Source of the DNA: an uncultured Prevotellaceae bacterium
Lineage (GTDB): Bacteria; Bacteroidota; Bacteroidia; Bacteroidales; Bacteroidaceae
Assembly: GCA_947167935.1 (NCBI GenBank)
Contig: CAMVJU010000009.1
Span: forward strand, 1 to 54,426
Direction of reading: 5' to 3'
Length of the DNA stretch: 54,426 nucleotides
Positions 9,237 to 17,124 of the stretch are shown piece after piece. The translations under genes were made by a program, and so were the position numbers. The first letter of the stretch is position 1. Every line of letters starts with the position of its first letter. Below the pieces are notes generated by a model. The model was not told the origin of the DNA and made no database searches. It saw only the letters and a program-made list of their open reading frames with translations.

Positions 9237-10577
9237 TTATAGAATCTTATCTGTTAACTGGATGAAGAGTTGCACCAACATTCCGATGAGGAAGCTGATG
9301 GCGTTGCAGAGTGCGCTATAGACGAAGGCGCGGCGCCATTCGCCCACGAAGTAGCGGTACCACAATGTCTCGACCAACAGCACCAACAGCTCGCCGGCGA
9401 GCCAGGCGGGCCAAGAACTTGTGACGTAAATCAAAAAGAGGTTCAGGGGAATATTGGTAAGAATGTTTACAACCACAGACGAGCAGAGCACATCGGCCCG
9501 ACGCTCGCGCAGCATCCACAGCACGCCGAGTTCGATGACGATGGTAAGCACTAATGTCGAAAGTAGTATCGGCGCAATGAACAACAGCTTGGCACCTGCC
9601 ATCGTTAGCATATAGCCAGGCATGAGGGCTGCAGCCAGAAGTCCAAAGGTCAACCCCTCGCGTCCAGGCATCGTTTTGTTAGCCCAGCAGAGCGTCACCG
9701 CCATCGTACCGTTAATAAATAGCAGACCTGGGAGCCATAGCCACAGGACGAGGCCTTTCATCAGCATACAGGATATGGCACCCGCTATGGCGAGATTAAA
9801 GGCGGCGAATAGCCCAGCGCCGTGCGCTACCCAACCGCCAAGAGCCTTGCCCAACATGGCAATGCCGCCGATGAGCAGCGCCATTGCGCCAGCCTTGGTC
9901 ACACCTATTGTAAGTATTTCGCCCAAGAATGAGCGGAACGTCACAAAGCCCATAAGCAGCAATAAGATGCCCCATACAAATTGGGGTTTGAGGCTGATGG
10001 CGCCAATGGCTGAAGGCCTCGCAGGGCTTGTGGGACGTATAAGCCACATAGGTCCCATCACAGCCAGCAGGGCAATCATTATCAAAAATAAATAGAGCAC
10101 CCACCAAGTGTGCAGCCACATGCCCACCGCCAATCCGAAGGCGCCTGTGGACACAAAAAAACCGAGTGCGCGTGCATCATTCCCTGTAGTGGTGGCCACT
10201 ATCTTGCCACCCCATACATGGAATAGCGAATTGCCCATACCTAAGGGAAAGGCAACTAATAAAGGGGTGAGAGGTGAGAGGTGAGTGGTGGGAGAAGTGT
10301 TGGCAAATAGCAATGAGGCAAGCACGACGGCTATGGCCAAGAACACCACCGCCAATGGTAGCAACAGCGGAAGAAAGCGACTATCGGCCAGCATCCCCGT
10401 CAAGGGCTGCGTCAAGAAAGCCAACACATTATATAATATGAAGGAGCCCACCAGCGCAGGACCTCCATAGGCCGAGAGCAAAAGATAGAGACAACAGACA
10501 CAAAGCCCGTCGACCAGGAAATGCAACAAGGCACTCGTTCCTGTCAGTAGCCACGTGTTTGTTGCCTCGGACCTCAT
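9237..10577 (-). CDS. MFS-type transporter, substrate unknown
   Basis: A 446-residue membrane protein with about 12 hydrophobic segments and the general layout of the major facilitator superfamily; the segment LTQPLTGMLADSRFLPLLL fits the loop 2-3 region. No substrate motif is recognised. Two loops contain probable low-complexity insertions: TSPTTHLSPLTPL (10265-10295) and IRPTSPARPSAIGAIS near 10000-10060. The start (MRSEATN) lies in the second copy of a 39-40 bp tandem duplication that also carries the stop codon of the upstream acyl-CoA synthetase gene. Transcription is probably from the promoter of that gene. Confidence 0.75.
   Translation of the reverse strand: MRSEATNTWLLTGTSALLHFLVDGLCVCCLYLLLSAYGGPALVGSFILYNVLAFLTQPLTGMLADSRFLPLLLPLAVVFLAIAVVLASLLFANTSPTTHLSPLTPLLVAFPLGMGNSLFHVWGGKIVATTTGNDARALGFFVSTGAFGLAVGMWLHTWWVLYLFLIMIALLAVMGPMWLIRPTSPARPSAIGAISLKPQFVWGILLLLMGFVTFRSFLGEILTIGVTKAGAMALLIGGIAMLGKALGGWVAHGAGLFAAFNLAIAGAISCMLMKGLVLWLWLPGLLFINGTMAVTLCWANKTMPGREGLTFGLLAAALMPGYMLTMAGAKLLFIAPILLSTLVLTIVIELGVLWMLRERRADVLCSSVVVNILTNIPLNLFLIYVTSSWPAWLAGELLVLLVETLWYRYFVGEWRRAFVYSALCNAISFLIGMLVQLFIQLTDKIL
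10265..10295. repeat. GAGGTGA-type dispersed repeat, inside the MFS gene
   Basis: GTGAGAGGTGAGAGGTGAG units; the coding strand CTCACCTC gives THLSPLTP in a loop. Same orientation relative to the gene as at 5113. Confidence 0.7.
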
Positions 10578-10635
10578 TGTACATCAGGTCAATCTGTTTG
10601 TTACCTCAGACCTCATGTGTACATCAGGTCAATCT
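10557..10635. repeat. Tandem duplication at the acyl-CoA synthetase/MFS junction
   Basis: Copy A (10557-10595, 39 bp) and copy B (10596-10635, 40 bp) differ at three positions. Copy B holds the synthetase stop overlapping an ATG (ATGA) that now opens only a ten-codon frame; copy A holds the start used by the MFS gene. The parent arrangement was probably a four-base ATGA overlap (inference). Confidence 0.85.
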
Positions 10636-12421
10636 CCTTGCGATAATTTTCATTGAGCACGCGCCGCTTGATTTTCAGCGTATTGGTGAGTTCTCCTCGC
10701 TCCATAGAGAACGGGTGGGGCAGGAGAGTGAAACGCTTTACCTGCTCATACTGTGCCAGCTGTTGCTGCAAGGTATCGATGCGCTCCATCAGCATCTCGT
10801 GTATCTGTCCGTTCTGACACAAGTCGCGCAGGTCGATGAAGTCTATATGATGCATTCTGGCATATTCTTCCAAGAGACGGTAGTCGGGCACGATAAGTGC
10901 CGAGACATACTTTTTCTGGTCGGCGATGATGGCTATCTGGTCGATGTATTTGTCGACGATGAGCTTCGACTCAATCATCTGCGGAGCAATGTACTTGCCG
11001 TTGCTGGTCTTGAAGAGGTCTTTGATGCGCTCCTTCAGGAAAAGCTCGCCGTTCTGCATATAGCCTGAGTCGCCTGTGTGGAAATAGCCGTCTTCAGTGA
11101 AAGCCTGGCGTGTCAGGTCATCGCGTTTATAGTAGCCCTTCGTAATGGTCGGCCCCTTAAGCAGTATCTCGCCTTCGTCGCTGATCTTTATGCTGATGCT
11201 GTCGATGGGTCTTCCTACTGAACCTACGGTAAATGGCTTGTCAAGATGGTTGCAGCTGACGGTAGCCAACGACTCGGTGAGGCCATAGCCCACATCCATA
11301 CAGATACCGATGGAGTGTACAAATTCCTCGACCTGAGGCGAGACAGTAGCGCCTGCCGTAGGGAAGAAATGGGCGTTCTCCAAACCCAGCTCCTTGCGTA
11401 CAAGCGAGAAGACGGTTTTGTTCAGCAACTCATATTCCAAATGCAAACTCATGGGCGGGCGTTTGCCACGTGAGAGGTATTCGATATTATGACGTCGTCC
11501 CACCTCTAGGGCATGCTTGAATAGACGGCGCTTCACGGAGCCGCTATCCTCAATCTTCTCTAACACACCGTGATAGACCTTTTCCCAGAAACGTGGGACG
11601 GAGCTCATGCATGTGGGGTGTGTCTCGCGCATACTCTGCTGCACCTCCAATGGATTGGTGTTGACGATGAGGCGGGCGCCCATCGTGATGCAGAGCACCT
11701 TCCAGCCTTTCTCGAAAATGTGCGTAAACGGCAGGAAGTTGAGTACGCGGTCTTCGCTTGTGACGGGTACGCATTTGTGATTGGCCTCCATCGCTGCATG
11801 GTATTGGCCGCAGCTTAACACTACACCCTTCGAGTCGCCAGTGGTGCCGCTGGTGTAGAGGATGTTGGCCGTGTCTTCCATCGTGGCCTCGCGGGTCAGG
11901 TTGTCCACCTCGCTCTGTCGAGGCAAACCCTTACCCAACTGCAGGAACTCGTCGAAATGCATAACGGTCTTGTCGCCATCAGGAATGCTGACAGCGGGGT
12001 CGTAGACGATGATGCGCTCCAAGGACTTGCAGGTGGGGAAGATACGTCGCGCCTTGTCATACTGAGCCTGTTCACCCACGAAAAGAAAACGAATCTGAGC
12101 ATCGTTGACCATGAACTGGATCTGCTGTTCAGAGCTGGTAGCATAAAACGGGATGGTGACGGCACGGATGCCCCAGGCGCCGAAGTCGGTAAAGAGATAC
12201 TGCACACTATTCTGCGAAAACACACCGATGTTTTCCTGCACGCCCACACCCATATTCAGCAAAGCATTGGACACCAACTTCACTTTCTGTGAGAACTCGT
12301 TCCATGAATACGACTTCCATTGCTTTCCGCCAAAGTCTTTATAGATGAGTGCCTCACGGTCGCCCAACTTGGCGGCCACGTCGTGTATCAGCCTTGATAA
12401 GTGAGAATTAATTTGCTGCAT
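10613..12421 (-). CDS. Long-chain fatty acid-CoA ligase (AMP-dependent synthetase)
   Basis: A 602-residue ANL-superfamily enzyme that activates fatty acids to acyl-CoA through an acyl-adenylate. The P-loop-like motif ILYTSGTTGDSKGV is near residue 180, GYGLTESLATVS is the A5 motif, and YFHTGDSGYMQNG with LKERIKDLFKTSNGKYIAP contains the A7-A8 hinge and AMP-ribose binding region. The length and the FACS-like N-terminus match cytosolic bacterial long-chain ligases. The start at 12421 (MQQINSHLSRL) is preferred over the longer frame to 12511, because a full promoter at 12449-12480 would lie inside the longer version. It heads a probable operon with the MFS gene and the small membrane protein. 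Confidence 0.9.
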   Translation of the reverse strand: MQQINSHLSRLIHDVAAKLGDREALIYKDFGGKQWKSYSWNEFSQKVKLVSNALLNMGVGVQENIGVFSQNSVQYLFTDFGAWGIRAVTIPFYATSSEQQIQFMVNDAQIRFLFVGEQAQYDKARRIFPTCKSLERIIVYDPAVSIPDGDKTVMHFDEFLQLGKGLPRQSEVDNLTREATMEDTANILYTSGTTGDSKGVVLSCGQYHAAMEANHKCVPVTSEDRVLNFLPFTHIFEKGWKVLCITMGARLIVNTNPLEVQQSMRETHPTCMSSVPRFWEKVYHGVLEKIEDSGSVKRRLFKHALEVGRRHNIEYLSRGKRPPMSLHLEYELLNKTVFSLVRKELGLENAHFFPTAGATVSPQVEEFVHSIGICMDVGYGLTESLATVSCNHLDKPFTVGSVGRPIDSISIKISDEGEILLKGPTITKGYYKRDDLTRQAFTEDGYFHTGDSGYMQNGELFLKERIKDLFKTSNGKYIAPQMIESKLIVDKYIDQIAIIADQKKYVSALIVPDYRLLEEYARMHHIDFIDLRDLCQNGQIHEMLMERIDTLQQQLAQYEQVKRFTLLPHPFSMERGELTNTLKIKRRVLNENYRKEIDLMYT

Positions 12422-12448
12422 ACGCTTCACATTTTTTCTAACCACATG

Positions 12449-12480
12449 CAAAGTTAGGCATATTTTTTCTTTTGAACAAA
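12449..12480 (-). promoter_or_regulatory. Promoter of the acyl-CoA synthetase gene
   Basis: TTTG, 20 bases, TAACTTTG on the minus strand. Confidence 0.8.
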
Positions 12481-12496
12481 TAAATGAATGAAAAAC

Positions 12497-12528
12497 CTTG
12501 GCTGTTTGCAAAGAAAGTTGTACTTTTG
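12497..12528 (+). promoter_or_regulatory. Promoter of the phosphatase-folP-cdaA operon
   Basis: CTTG, 20 bases, TACTTTTG; 23 bases upstream of the ATG at 12552. Confidence 0.75.
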
Positions 12529-12551
12529 CAACACCATTAAAGACCTTTATT

Positions 12552-14057
12552 ATGAAAAAGAGCCTTCTCTTTCTCCTTTTATGTTGTTTGTCGCTGACGG
12601 CAGCGGCGCAGTCTCGTTTTGGCGAGAAACCCCGATTGGTGGTGGGTATCGTAGTAGACCAGATGCGATGGGACTACCTCTCGCGCTATTATGACAAGTT
12701 TACCAATGACGGTTTCCGCCGCCTCATTGACAAGGGCTTCTCGTGCAACAATTGCCTTATCAACTATGTGCCGACGATAACCGCCATCGGCCATGCATCA
12801 GTCTACACAGGCACAACCCCTGCGTTTCACGGCATTTGTGGCAACAATTTCTACATTAACGGCAAGAAGACATATTGTTGTGCAGACAATACCGTAGAGC
12901 CCGTGGGGAGCGACAGCGAGAAAGGCAAGATGTCGCCTCGTAACATGGTGGCTACCACTATTGGCGACCAGCTACGGCTGCATACCGACTTCAAGTCGAA
13001 GGTCATCGGCGTCAGTTACAAAGACCGTGCAGCCATCTTGCCAGCCGGCCATAGCGCCAATGCTGCGTATTGGCTTGACCTGAAGAACCGTTGCTTCATC
13101 ACCTCCACCTACTACATGGACAAGTTGCCGAAGTGGCTGCAGGAGTATAACAAGAAGCTGACGAAGGACAAGGACTTCAAGAAGCTGGGCGAGGACATCG
13201 GCTTGTCGCCCCGTTGCGGCGCCATCATCACCGATATGGCTATCAATGTCCTTCAGCATGAGCAATTGGGCAAGGGCGATCAAACCGACATGCTCTGCGT
13301 AAGCTATTCGCAGACCGACCTCATTGGTCATAAATATGGTACGCGTGGACAGAATACCGATGAAGCCTATCTGGAGCTTGACCGCGACTTAGGCCGTTTG
13401 CTGAAAGCACTCGACAGTCAGGTGGGTAAGGACAACTATCTCGTCTTCCTTACTGCCGATCATGGTGCTGCCCACAACTGGCAGTTTATGAAAGAGCACA
13501 AGTTGGCCGCAGGGCCTTGGAAAAGCGGCGAGATGAAGGAGCGTGTCTACAACGCCATTTCCAACGACATCGGCGAGGATGGCGGCTACATTGGCGACAT
13601 CATGGACTATCGCATCTTCCTCGACTGGGAGAAGATACAAGAGAAAGGCCTGATTACTGCAAATATGGAGCAGCACATATTGTCGGAGCTGGAGAAAGAG
13701 CCAGACATTCAATTTGCCGCCATTTACAAGGACTTGGCCAACAGTAGCCTGCCGCCCGTAATCAAAGACCGTGCCCTGATGGGCTACTATCCTGGACGCT
13801 CGGGCGACCTCATTTTCTTCCCCAAGCCCGGCTATTACGAATTCGGTTCATGGTCGTCGCCGACAGGTACGACGCATGGTGAGTGGAACCCCTACGACGC
13901 CCACATCCCCTGCCTGTTCTATGGCTGGCATGTGCCGCAGGGTGCCACTTCGCGCCAGGTGAGCATTACCGACATTGCTCCTACCGTTTGCCAGCTACTG
14001 CATATCCAGCAGCCTGATGCCTGCACAGGCGAGGCCATCACAGAGATTACGAAGTAA
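12552..14057 (+). CDS. PafA-type alkaline phosphatase
   Basis: A 501-residue exported phosphomonoesterase of the alkaline phosphatase superfamily, with signal peptide MKKSLLFLLLCCLSLTAAAQ; the start at 12552 follows the promoter. The nucleophile is Thr75 (NYVPTITAIGHAS). A Lys-x-Arg pair (YKDRAAILP, residues 157/159) and an Asn in GNNFY match the substrate-binding residues known for Elizabethkingia PafA. Zinc ligands are visible: Asp in VDQMRWDYL, DLIGHKYG, TADHGAAH and the His in GTTHGEWNPYD. It is likely periplasmic, releasing phosphate from many esters. It lies 38 bases before folP. Confidence 0.87.
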   Translation: MKKSLLFLLLCCLSLTAAAQSRFGEKPRLVVGIVVDQMRWDYLSRYYDKFTNDGFRRLIDKGFSCNNCLINYVPTITAIGHASVYTGTTPAFHGICGNNFYINGKKTYCCADNTVEPVGSDSEKGKMSPRNMVATTIGDQLRLHTDFKSKVIGVSYKDRAAILPAGHSANAAYWLDLKNRCFITSTYYMDKLPKWLQEYNKKLTKDKDFKKLGEDIGLSPRCGAIITDMAINVLQHEQLGKGDQTDMLCVSYSQTDLIGHKYGTRGQNTDEAYLELDRDLGRLLKALDSQVGKDNYLVFLTADHGAAHNWQFMKEHKLAAGPWKSGEMKERVYNAISNDIGEDGGYIGDIMDYRIFLDWEKIQEKGLITANMEQHILSELEKEPDIQFAAIYKDLANSSLPPVIKDRALMGYYPGRSGDLIFFPKPGYYEFGSWSSPTGTTHGEWNPYDAHIPCLFYGWHVPQGATSRQVSITDIAPTVCQLLHIQQPDACTGEAITEITK

Positions 14058-14095
14058 CGTAATAACGTCATAACGTTATAGCGAGAAAATACCCC

Positions 14096-14920
14096 ATGAA
14101 TTACACCCTGAACATCCGAGGACAATTGATGAGCCTGGCGCAGCCGCAGGTGATGGGCATCCTCAATGCCACGCCTGACTCGTTCTTTGCTGCCAGTCGT
14201 ATGCAGACGGCTGAAGAAGTGGTGCAGCGTGCGCGACAGATTCTCGACGAGGGTGCAACCATCATCGACATTGGTGCCTGTTCCACGCGTCCAGGCTCTG
14301 AGTTCGCCACTCAGCAGGAGGAGATGGATCGCCTGCGTATGGCACTTGGAGCTATTCGTAGAAAGCTGCCCAATGCCGTGCTGAGTGTCGACACTTTCCG
14401 TCCCGATGTGGCGCGTATGGCTGTGGAGGAATACGATGTTGACATCATCAACGACGTAGGCACTTACGACACACCGCAAGACGGAACGGAAATGCGACGT
14501 ATCGTCTCGCGCCTGCACGTACCCTATATTCTCATGTCGTCTGAGCCTACGCTGGAGAAGACGCTGCTCTTCTTTGCCGAGCGTGTGCAGCAGTTGCGCG
14601 ACATGGGTCACAAGGACATCATCCTCGACCCAGGCTTCGGTTTCGGAAAGACGTTGGAAGAAAACTATGAGCTGATGGCATCGATGGAGAAGTTGCTGGT
14701 GATGGAGCTGCCGCTGTTGGTGGGTGTCAGTCGCAAGTCGATGATCTGGCGCCTCTTGAAAACGGAGCCAGCCAACGCTCTCAACGGCACTACGGCCCTG
14801 CATGCCGTCGCCCTGATGAAAGGTGCCAGCATCCTGCGCGTCCACGATATCAAGGAGGCCGTGGAGTGCGTCAAGCTTCTCACACCTCTTACCTCTCACT
14901 TCTCACCTCTCACCTCATAA
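14096..14920 (+). CDS. folP: Dihydropteroate synthase
   Basis: A 274-residue TIM-barrel enzyme joining p-aminobenzoate to dihydropterin pyrophosphate in folate synthesis. Family motifs are clear: MGILNATPDSFFAASR (the usual NxTPDSF), GATIIDIGACSTRPGSE, SVDTFRPDVAR, DIINDVGTYD, ILDPGFGFGKT and GVSRKSMI. The protein ends in LTPLTSHFSPLTS, encoded by the dispersed CTCACCTC repeat, so the native C-terminus has been extended or replaced by repeat sequence. The stop is one base from the start of cdaA, a gene pair often seen together in Bacteroidetes. Confidence 0.95.
   Translation: MNYTLNIRGQLMSLAQPQVMGILNATPDSFFAASRMQTAEEVVQRARQILDEGATIIDIGACSTRPGSEFATQQEEMDRLRMALGAIRRKLPNAVLSVDTFRPDVARMAVEEYDVDIINDVGTYDTPQDGTEMRRIVSRLHVPYILMSSEPTLEKTLLFFAERVQQLRDMGHKDIILDPGFGFGKTLEENYELMASMEKLLVMELPLLVGVSRKSMIWRLLKTEPANALNGTTALHAVALMKGASILRVHDIKEAVECVKLLTPLTSHFSPLTS
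14878..14917. repeat. CTCACCTC dispersed repeat at the folP 3' end
   Basis: Five or more degenerate TCTCACCTC units form the last codons of folP, right before its stop. Confidence 0.75.
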
Positions 14921-14921
14921 T

Positions 14922-15701
14922 ATGTTCTTCGGATTTGGAATAAAAGACGCTATCGACATCCTGCTGGTCGGCTTGATGCTCTACTATGTCTATAGGCTGA
15001 TGCGTGCCTCGCGCTCGCTCAATGTCTTTGTGGGCATCACTATCTTTGTGGTTGTCTGGCTGTTGGTGTCGCAGGTGTTTGAGATGAAGCTGCTGGGCAC
15101 TATCCTCGATAAGTTGGTTTCGGTGGGTGTGATAGCCATCATCGTGCTGTTTCAGGACGAGATACGCAAGTTTCTTTACAACCTGGGAGCGCACCAGCGC
15201 ATGCATCGCTTGCTGAAACTTTTTACGCCAAAGAGTAACAAGGATAAAAACCGCGAGCTGTTGAAACGCGACATCATGCCCGTCGTGATGGCCTGTATGC
15301 AGATGTCGAAGGGCAAGGTGGGTGCCCTCATCGTCATTGAGCGCACAACATCGCTGGCTGACATCGTATCCACGGGAGAAATCGTGAATGCCGACATCAG
15401 CCAGCGCCTGATTGAGAATATATTCTTTAAGAACTCGCCGCTGCACGATGGTGCCATGATTATCAGCGATCATCGCATCCGTGCTGCCAGCTGTATCCTG
15501 CCCGTCAGCCACAACCTCGACATTCCGAAGGAGCTGGGCTTGCGTCATCGTGCCGCCTTGGGCATGAGTCAGGAGAGCGATGCCTTGATTGTCATCGTCT
15601 CTGAAGAGACGGGCGGCATCAGTATCGCCTCGTCGGGCCGCTTCCGTCTTCGCCTGTCGGCAGAAGAGCTGGAAGCGGTGTTGACCGAGGAATTGCTTTA
15701 G
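14922..15701 (+). CDS. cdaA: Diadenylate cyclase CdaA
   Basis: A 259-residue membrane enzyme making c-di-AMP from two ATP. About three N-terminal transmembrane helices (residues ~1-75) precede a DisA_N catalytic domain with the DGA motif (SPLHDGAMII, about residue 176) and RHR motif (LGLRHRAALG, about residue 208). The ATG at 14922 is chosen because it directly follows the folP stop and begins the membrane anchor; an in-frame extension back to 14823 overlaps folP. c-di-AMP commonly controls potassium transport, and trkA/trkH occur 7 kb away, but no direct link is shown here. Confidence 0.93.
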   Translation: MFFGFGIKDAIDILLVGLMLYYVYRLMRASRSLNVFVGITIFVVVWLLVSQVFEMKLLGTILDKLVSVGVIAIIVLFQDEIRKFLYNLGAHQRMHRLLKLFTPKSNKDKNRELLKRDIMPVVMACMQMSKGKVGALIVIERTTSLADIVSTGEIVNADISQRLIENIFFKNSPLHDGAMIISDHRIRAASCILPVSHNLDIPKELGLRHRAALGMSQESDALIVIVSEETGGISIASSGRFRLRLSAEELEAVLTEELL

Positions 15702-15704
15702 TGC

Positions 15705-16517
15705 TTACTTGCAGACGCGTATGCTGCGGATGTAGTGGCTTTCGCCGTCGGCACCGTCGCCAGTGACATAGAAGTAGGCAGCCTGCTTGATGTTGGGCAG
15801 GTTGGCGATGCGCTTGCCATTGATAAACAGTTTCAGGTTGCCGTTGTCATAGCTGACAGCGAAATGGTTCCATCCGTCGCGGTTCATCAGGTTTTCCAGT
15901 TCGTCCTTCTCGCCGTTCATCCATTCGTCGGTGTCGGTCTTGGCAAAGTTCCAGTCGGCGTGGCATAGCCACATGTTGAAGTTGCCGATGTTCTCGTCCT
16001 CGGCATCGAAGAAGTTGACGTGATACCACACGTCCTTGCCGAACATGAACTCAAACTCTGCGGTGTACTTCGAGGGCAGGAAGTCTTTGCTGCCAACCTG
16101 CGGGCAGAGCACGGTGGTACCGCCCAGCATACTGATGTAGCGATGGTCGCCTGCCAGTCCTATCTCAGCGCTGCCATCCTTGATGTCCCACTTTGTGGGC
16201 AGCTCACCGACATCTTCAGTATCCTGCGACAGCGTGTCTTCGAAGATGACGTTCATAGCGGGCTTGAAATCGCCGCTGACATACAGGGCTGCCAAATCCT
16301 GAACCTCAGCCTTGTCAGGGTCGCCCCACACATCGCTCTCATCGGAAGTGGGCTGTGCTTCGAGTTCCTCGTCGTCGACGTCATTATTCTCGTTGTCGGC
16401 CACTTCTTCGGTCTTGTTTTCGTCCTTGGCGTCGCCCTTGTCGGACTTTTTGTCGCCGCAAGCAGTCATCAGCGAGAGGCTTGCCATGCACATCAGTGCC
16501 AGATAAATCTTTTTCAT
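15705..16517 (-). CDS. Secreted lipoprotein with LamG/concanavalin-like domain
   Basis: A 270-residue predicted lipoprotein: MKKIYLALMCMASLSLMTAC has a lipobox (LMTAC) with Cys at residue 20. A very acidic linker follows (residues ~22-65, many Asp/Glu/Lys), then a beta-sandwich-like region with WYHVNFFDAED, GWNHFAVSYDNGNLKLFINGKRIANLPN and a YIRSIRVCK end, typical of LamG-type jelly rolls. Related domains occur in Bacteroidetes OmpA-type proteins, but no OmpA domain is present here. Role unknown; perhaps glycan binding or envelope structure. It is convergent with cdaA at three bases' distance. Confidence 0.75.
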   Translation of the reverse strand: MKKIYLALMCMASLSLMTACGDKKSDKGDAKDENKTEEVADNENNDVDDEELEAQPTSDESDVWGDPDKAEVQDLAALYVSGDFKPAMNVIFEDTLSQDTEDVGELPTKWDIKDGSAEIGLAGDHRYISMLGGTTVLCPQVGSKDFLPSKYTAEFEFMFGKDVWYHVNFFDAEDENIGNFNMWLCHADWNFAKTDTDEWMNGEKDELENLMNRDGWNHFAVSYDNGNLKLFINGKRIANLPNIKQAAYFYVTGDGADGESHYIRSIRVCK

Positions 16518-16569
16518 GGTTGAATGGGTTTAATGATAGTTGTTAATTGTTTGTTGATTGTTGTTGGTG

Positions 16570-16601
16570 CAAAGGTACGAAGATGGAGGCTTAACACCAA
16601 A
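16570..16601 (-). promoter_or_regulatory. Promoter of the LamG-like lipoprotein gene
   Basis: TTTG, 20 bases, TACCTTTG on the minus strand. Confidence 0.8.
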
Positions 16602-16639
16602 TTTTTCAGCATTTTTCTCATTTTTTCTATATGACTCAC

Positions 16640-16702
16640 GGAATTTTGGAGGCTCTTTACGGAATTTTGGAGGCTCTTTATGAAAATTTGGAGGCTGTTT
16701 AT
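16640..16702. repeat. Iteron-like 21-bp direct repeats (three copies)
   Basis: Units start at 16640, 16661 and 16682; the first two differ only at the last base. The core is TTTGGAGGCTCTTTA. A decayed fourth unit (GAATTTTTCC) follows. Read on the minus strand it gives SLQNSVK heptads, but I do not believe it is coding. Confidence 0.9.
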
Positions 16703-16792
16703 GAATTTTTCCAACGCCAGAAAACGTGCAAGTTACGCAGGGAATTTTCTAAATGGCTGACTATCAGTATGGTGTGTTTTTGTTGATGGGGT

Positions 16793-16982
16793 TTGTGACA
16801 ATTGTGACAATTGTGACAATGTTTTTTTCGCGCTTCGGCAGAAGAATAGGATAGTAAATATTTGTGATTTGAATATTTATTCAATAATTATTTATAATCT
16901 ATTTATCATAATCTCTATCATTCATCTTCTCTCTTCGTTGGAGGTGCGTAAAAATGACTGTCCTAATTGTCACAATTGTCAC
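16793..16982. repeat. Opposed 9-bp repeat arrays flanking AT-rich DNA
   Basis: Three TTGTGACAA units (16793-16819) face two AATTGTCAC units (16965-16982) across 145 bases of mostly AT-rich sequence. Confidence 0.85.
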
Positions 16983-17087
16983 ACGGCAGTAGGGTAGGCC
17001 TTTTGTTCCTTGGGAAGAGAGAAAAACGGTGTCATTTTTTTTTGAAGATTTTTCCGTTCGAATGACACATATTTATAAATAATGTTG

Positions 17088-17095
17088 TAATTTTG
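17088..17095 (+). promoter_or_regulatory. -7 box of the fumarase gene
   Basis: TAATTTTG, 29 bases upstream of the ATG. No clear -33 box. Confidence 0.6.
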
Positions 17096-17124
17096 TAGCC
17101 GAAAATATTAAAACAAACAAGAAT

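Larger units (their letters stand above)
16518..17124. other. Non-coding island with 9-bp and 21-bp repeats
   Basis: 607 bases with no convincing gene. From left: the lipoprotein promoter (16570-16601), a 21-bp direct repeat array (16640-16702), three 9-bp units TTGTGACAA (16793-16819), an AT-rich stretch (about 16850-16925), two opposed 9-bp units AATTGTCAC (16965-16982), then the fumarase promoter. The same kinds of element recur at 52319-53867. Confidence 0.8.

Noticed and set aside
16514..16714. 66-codon frame with SLQNSVK heptads
   Set aside because: It comes from the 21-bp repeat array and runs through the lipoprotein promoter, so I treat it as repeat DNA, not a coiled-coil gene.
16699..16884. 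Small minus-strand frame before the 9-bp array
   Set aside because: Low-complexity HNCHNCHK translation of the 9-bp repeat; not a gene.
16793..16982. Insertion-sequence ends (inverted repeats)
   Set aside because: No transposase frame lies between the arrays and no target duplication is visible; the internal sequence is 145 bases of mostly AT-rich DNA.
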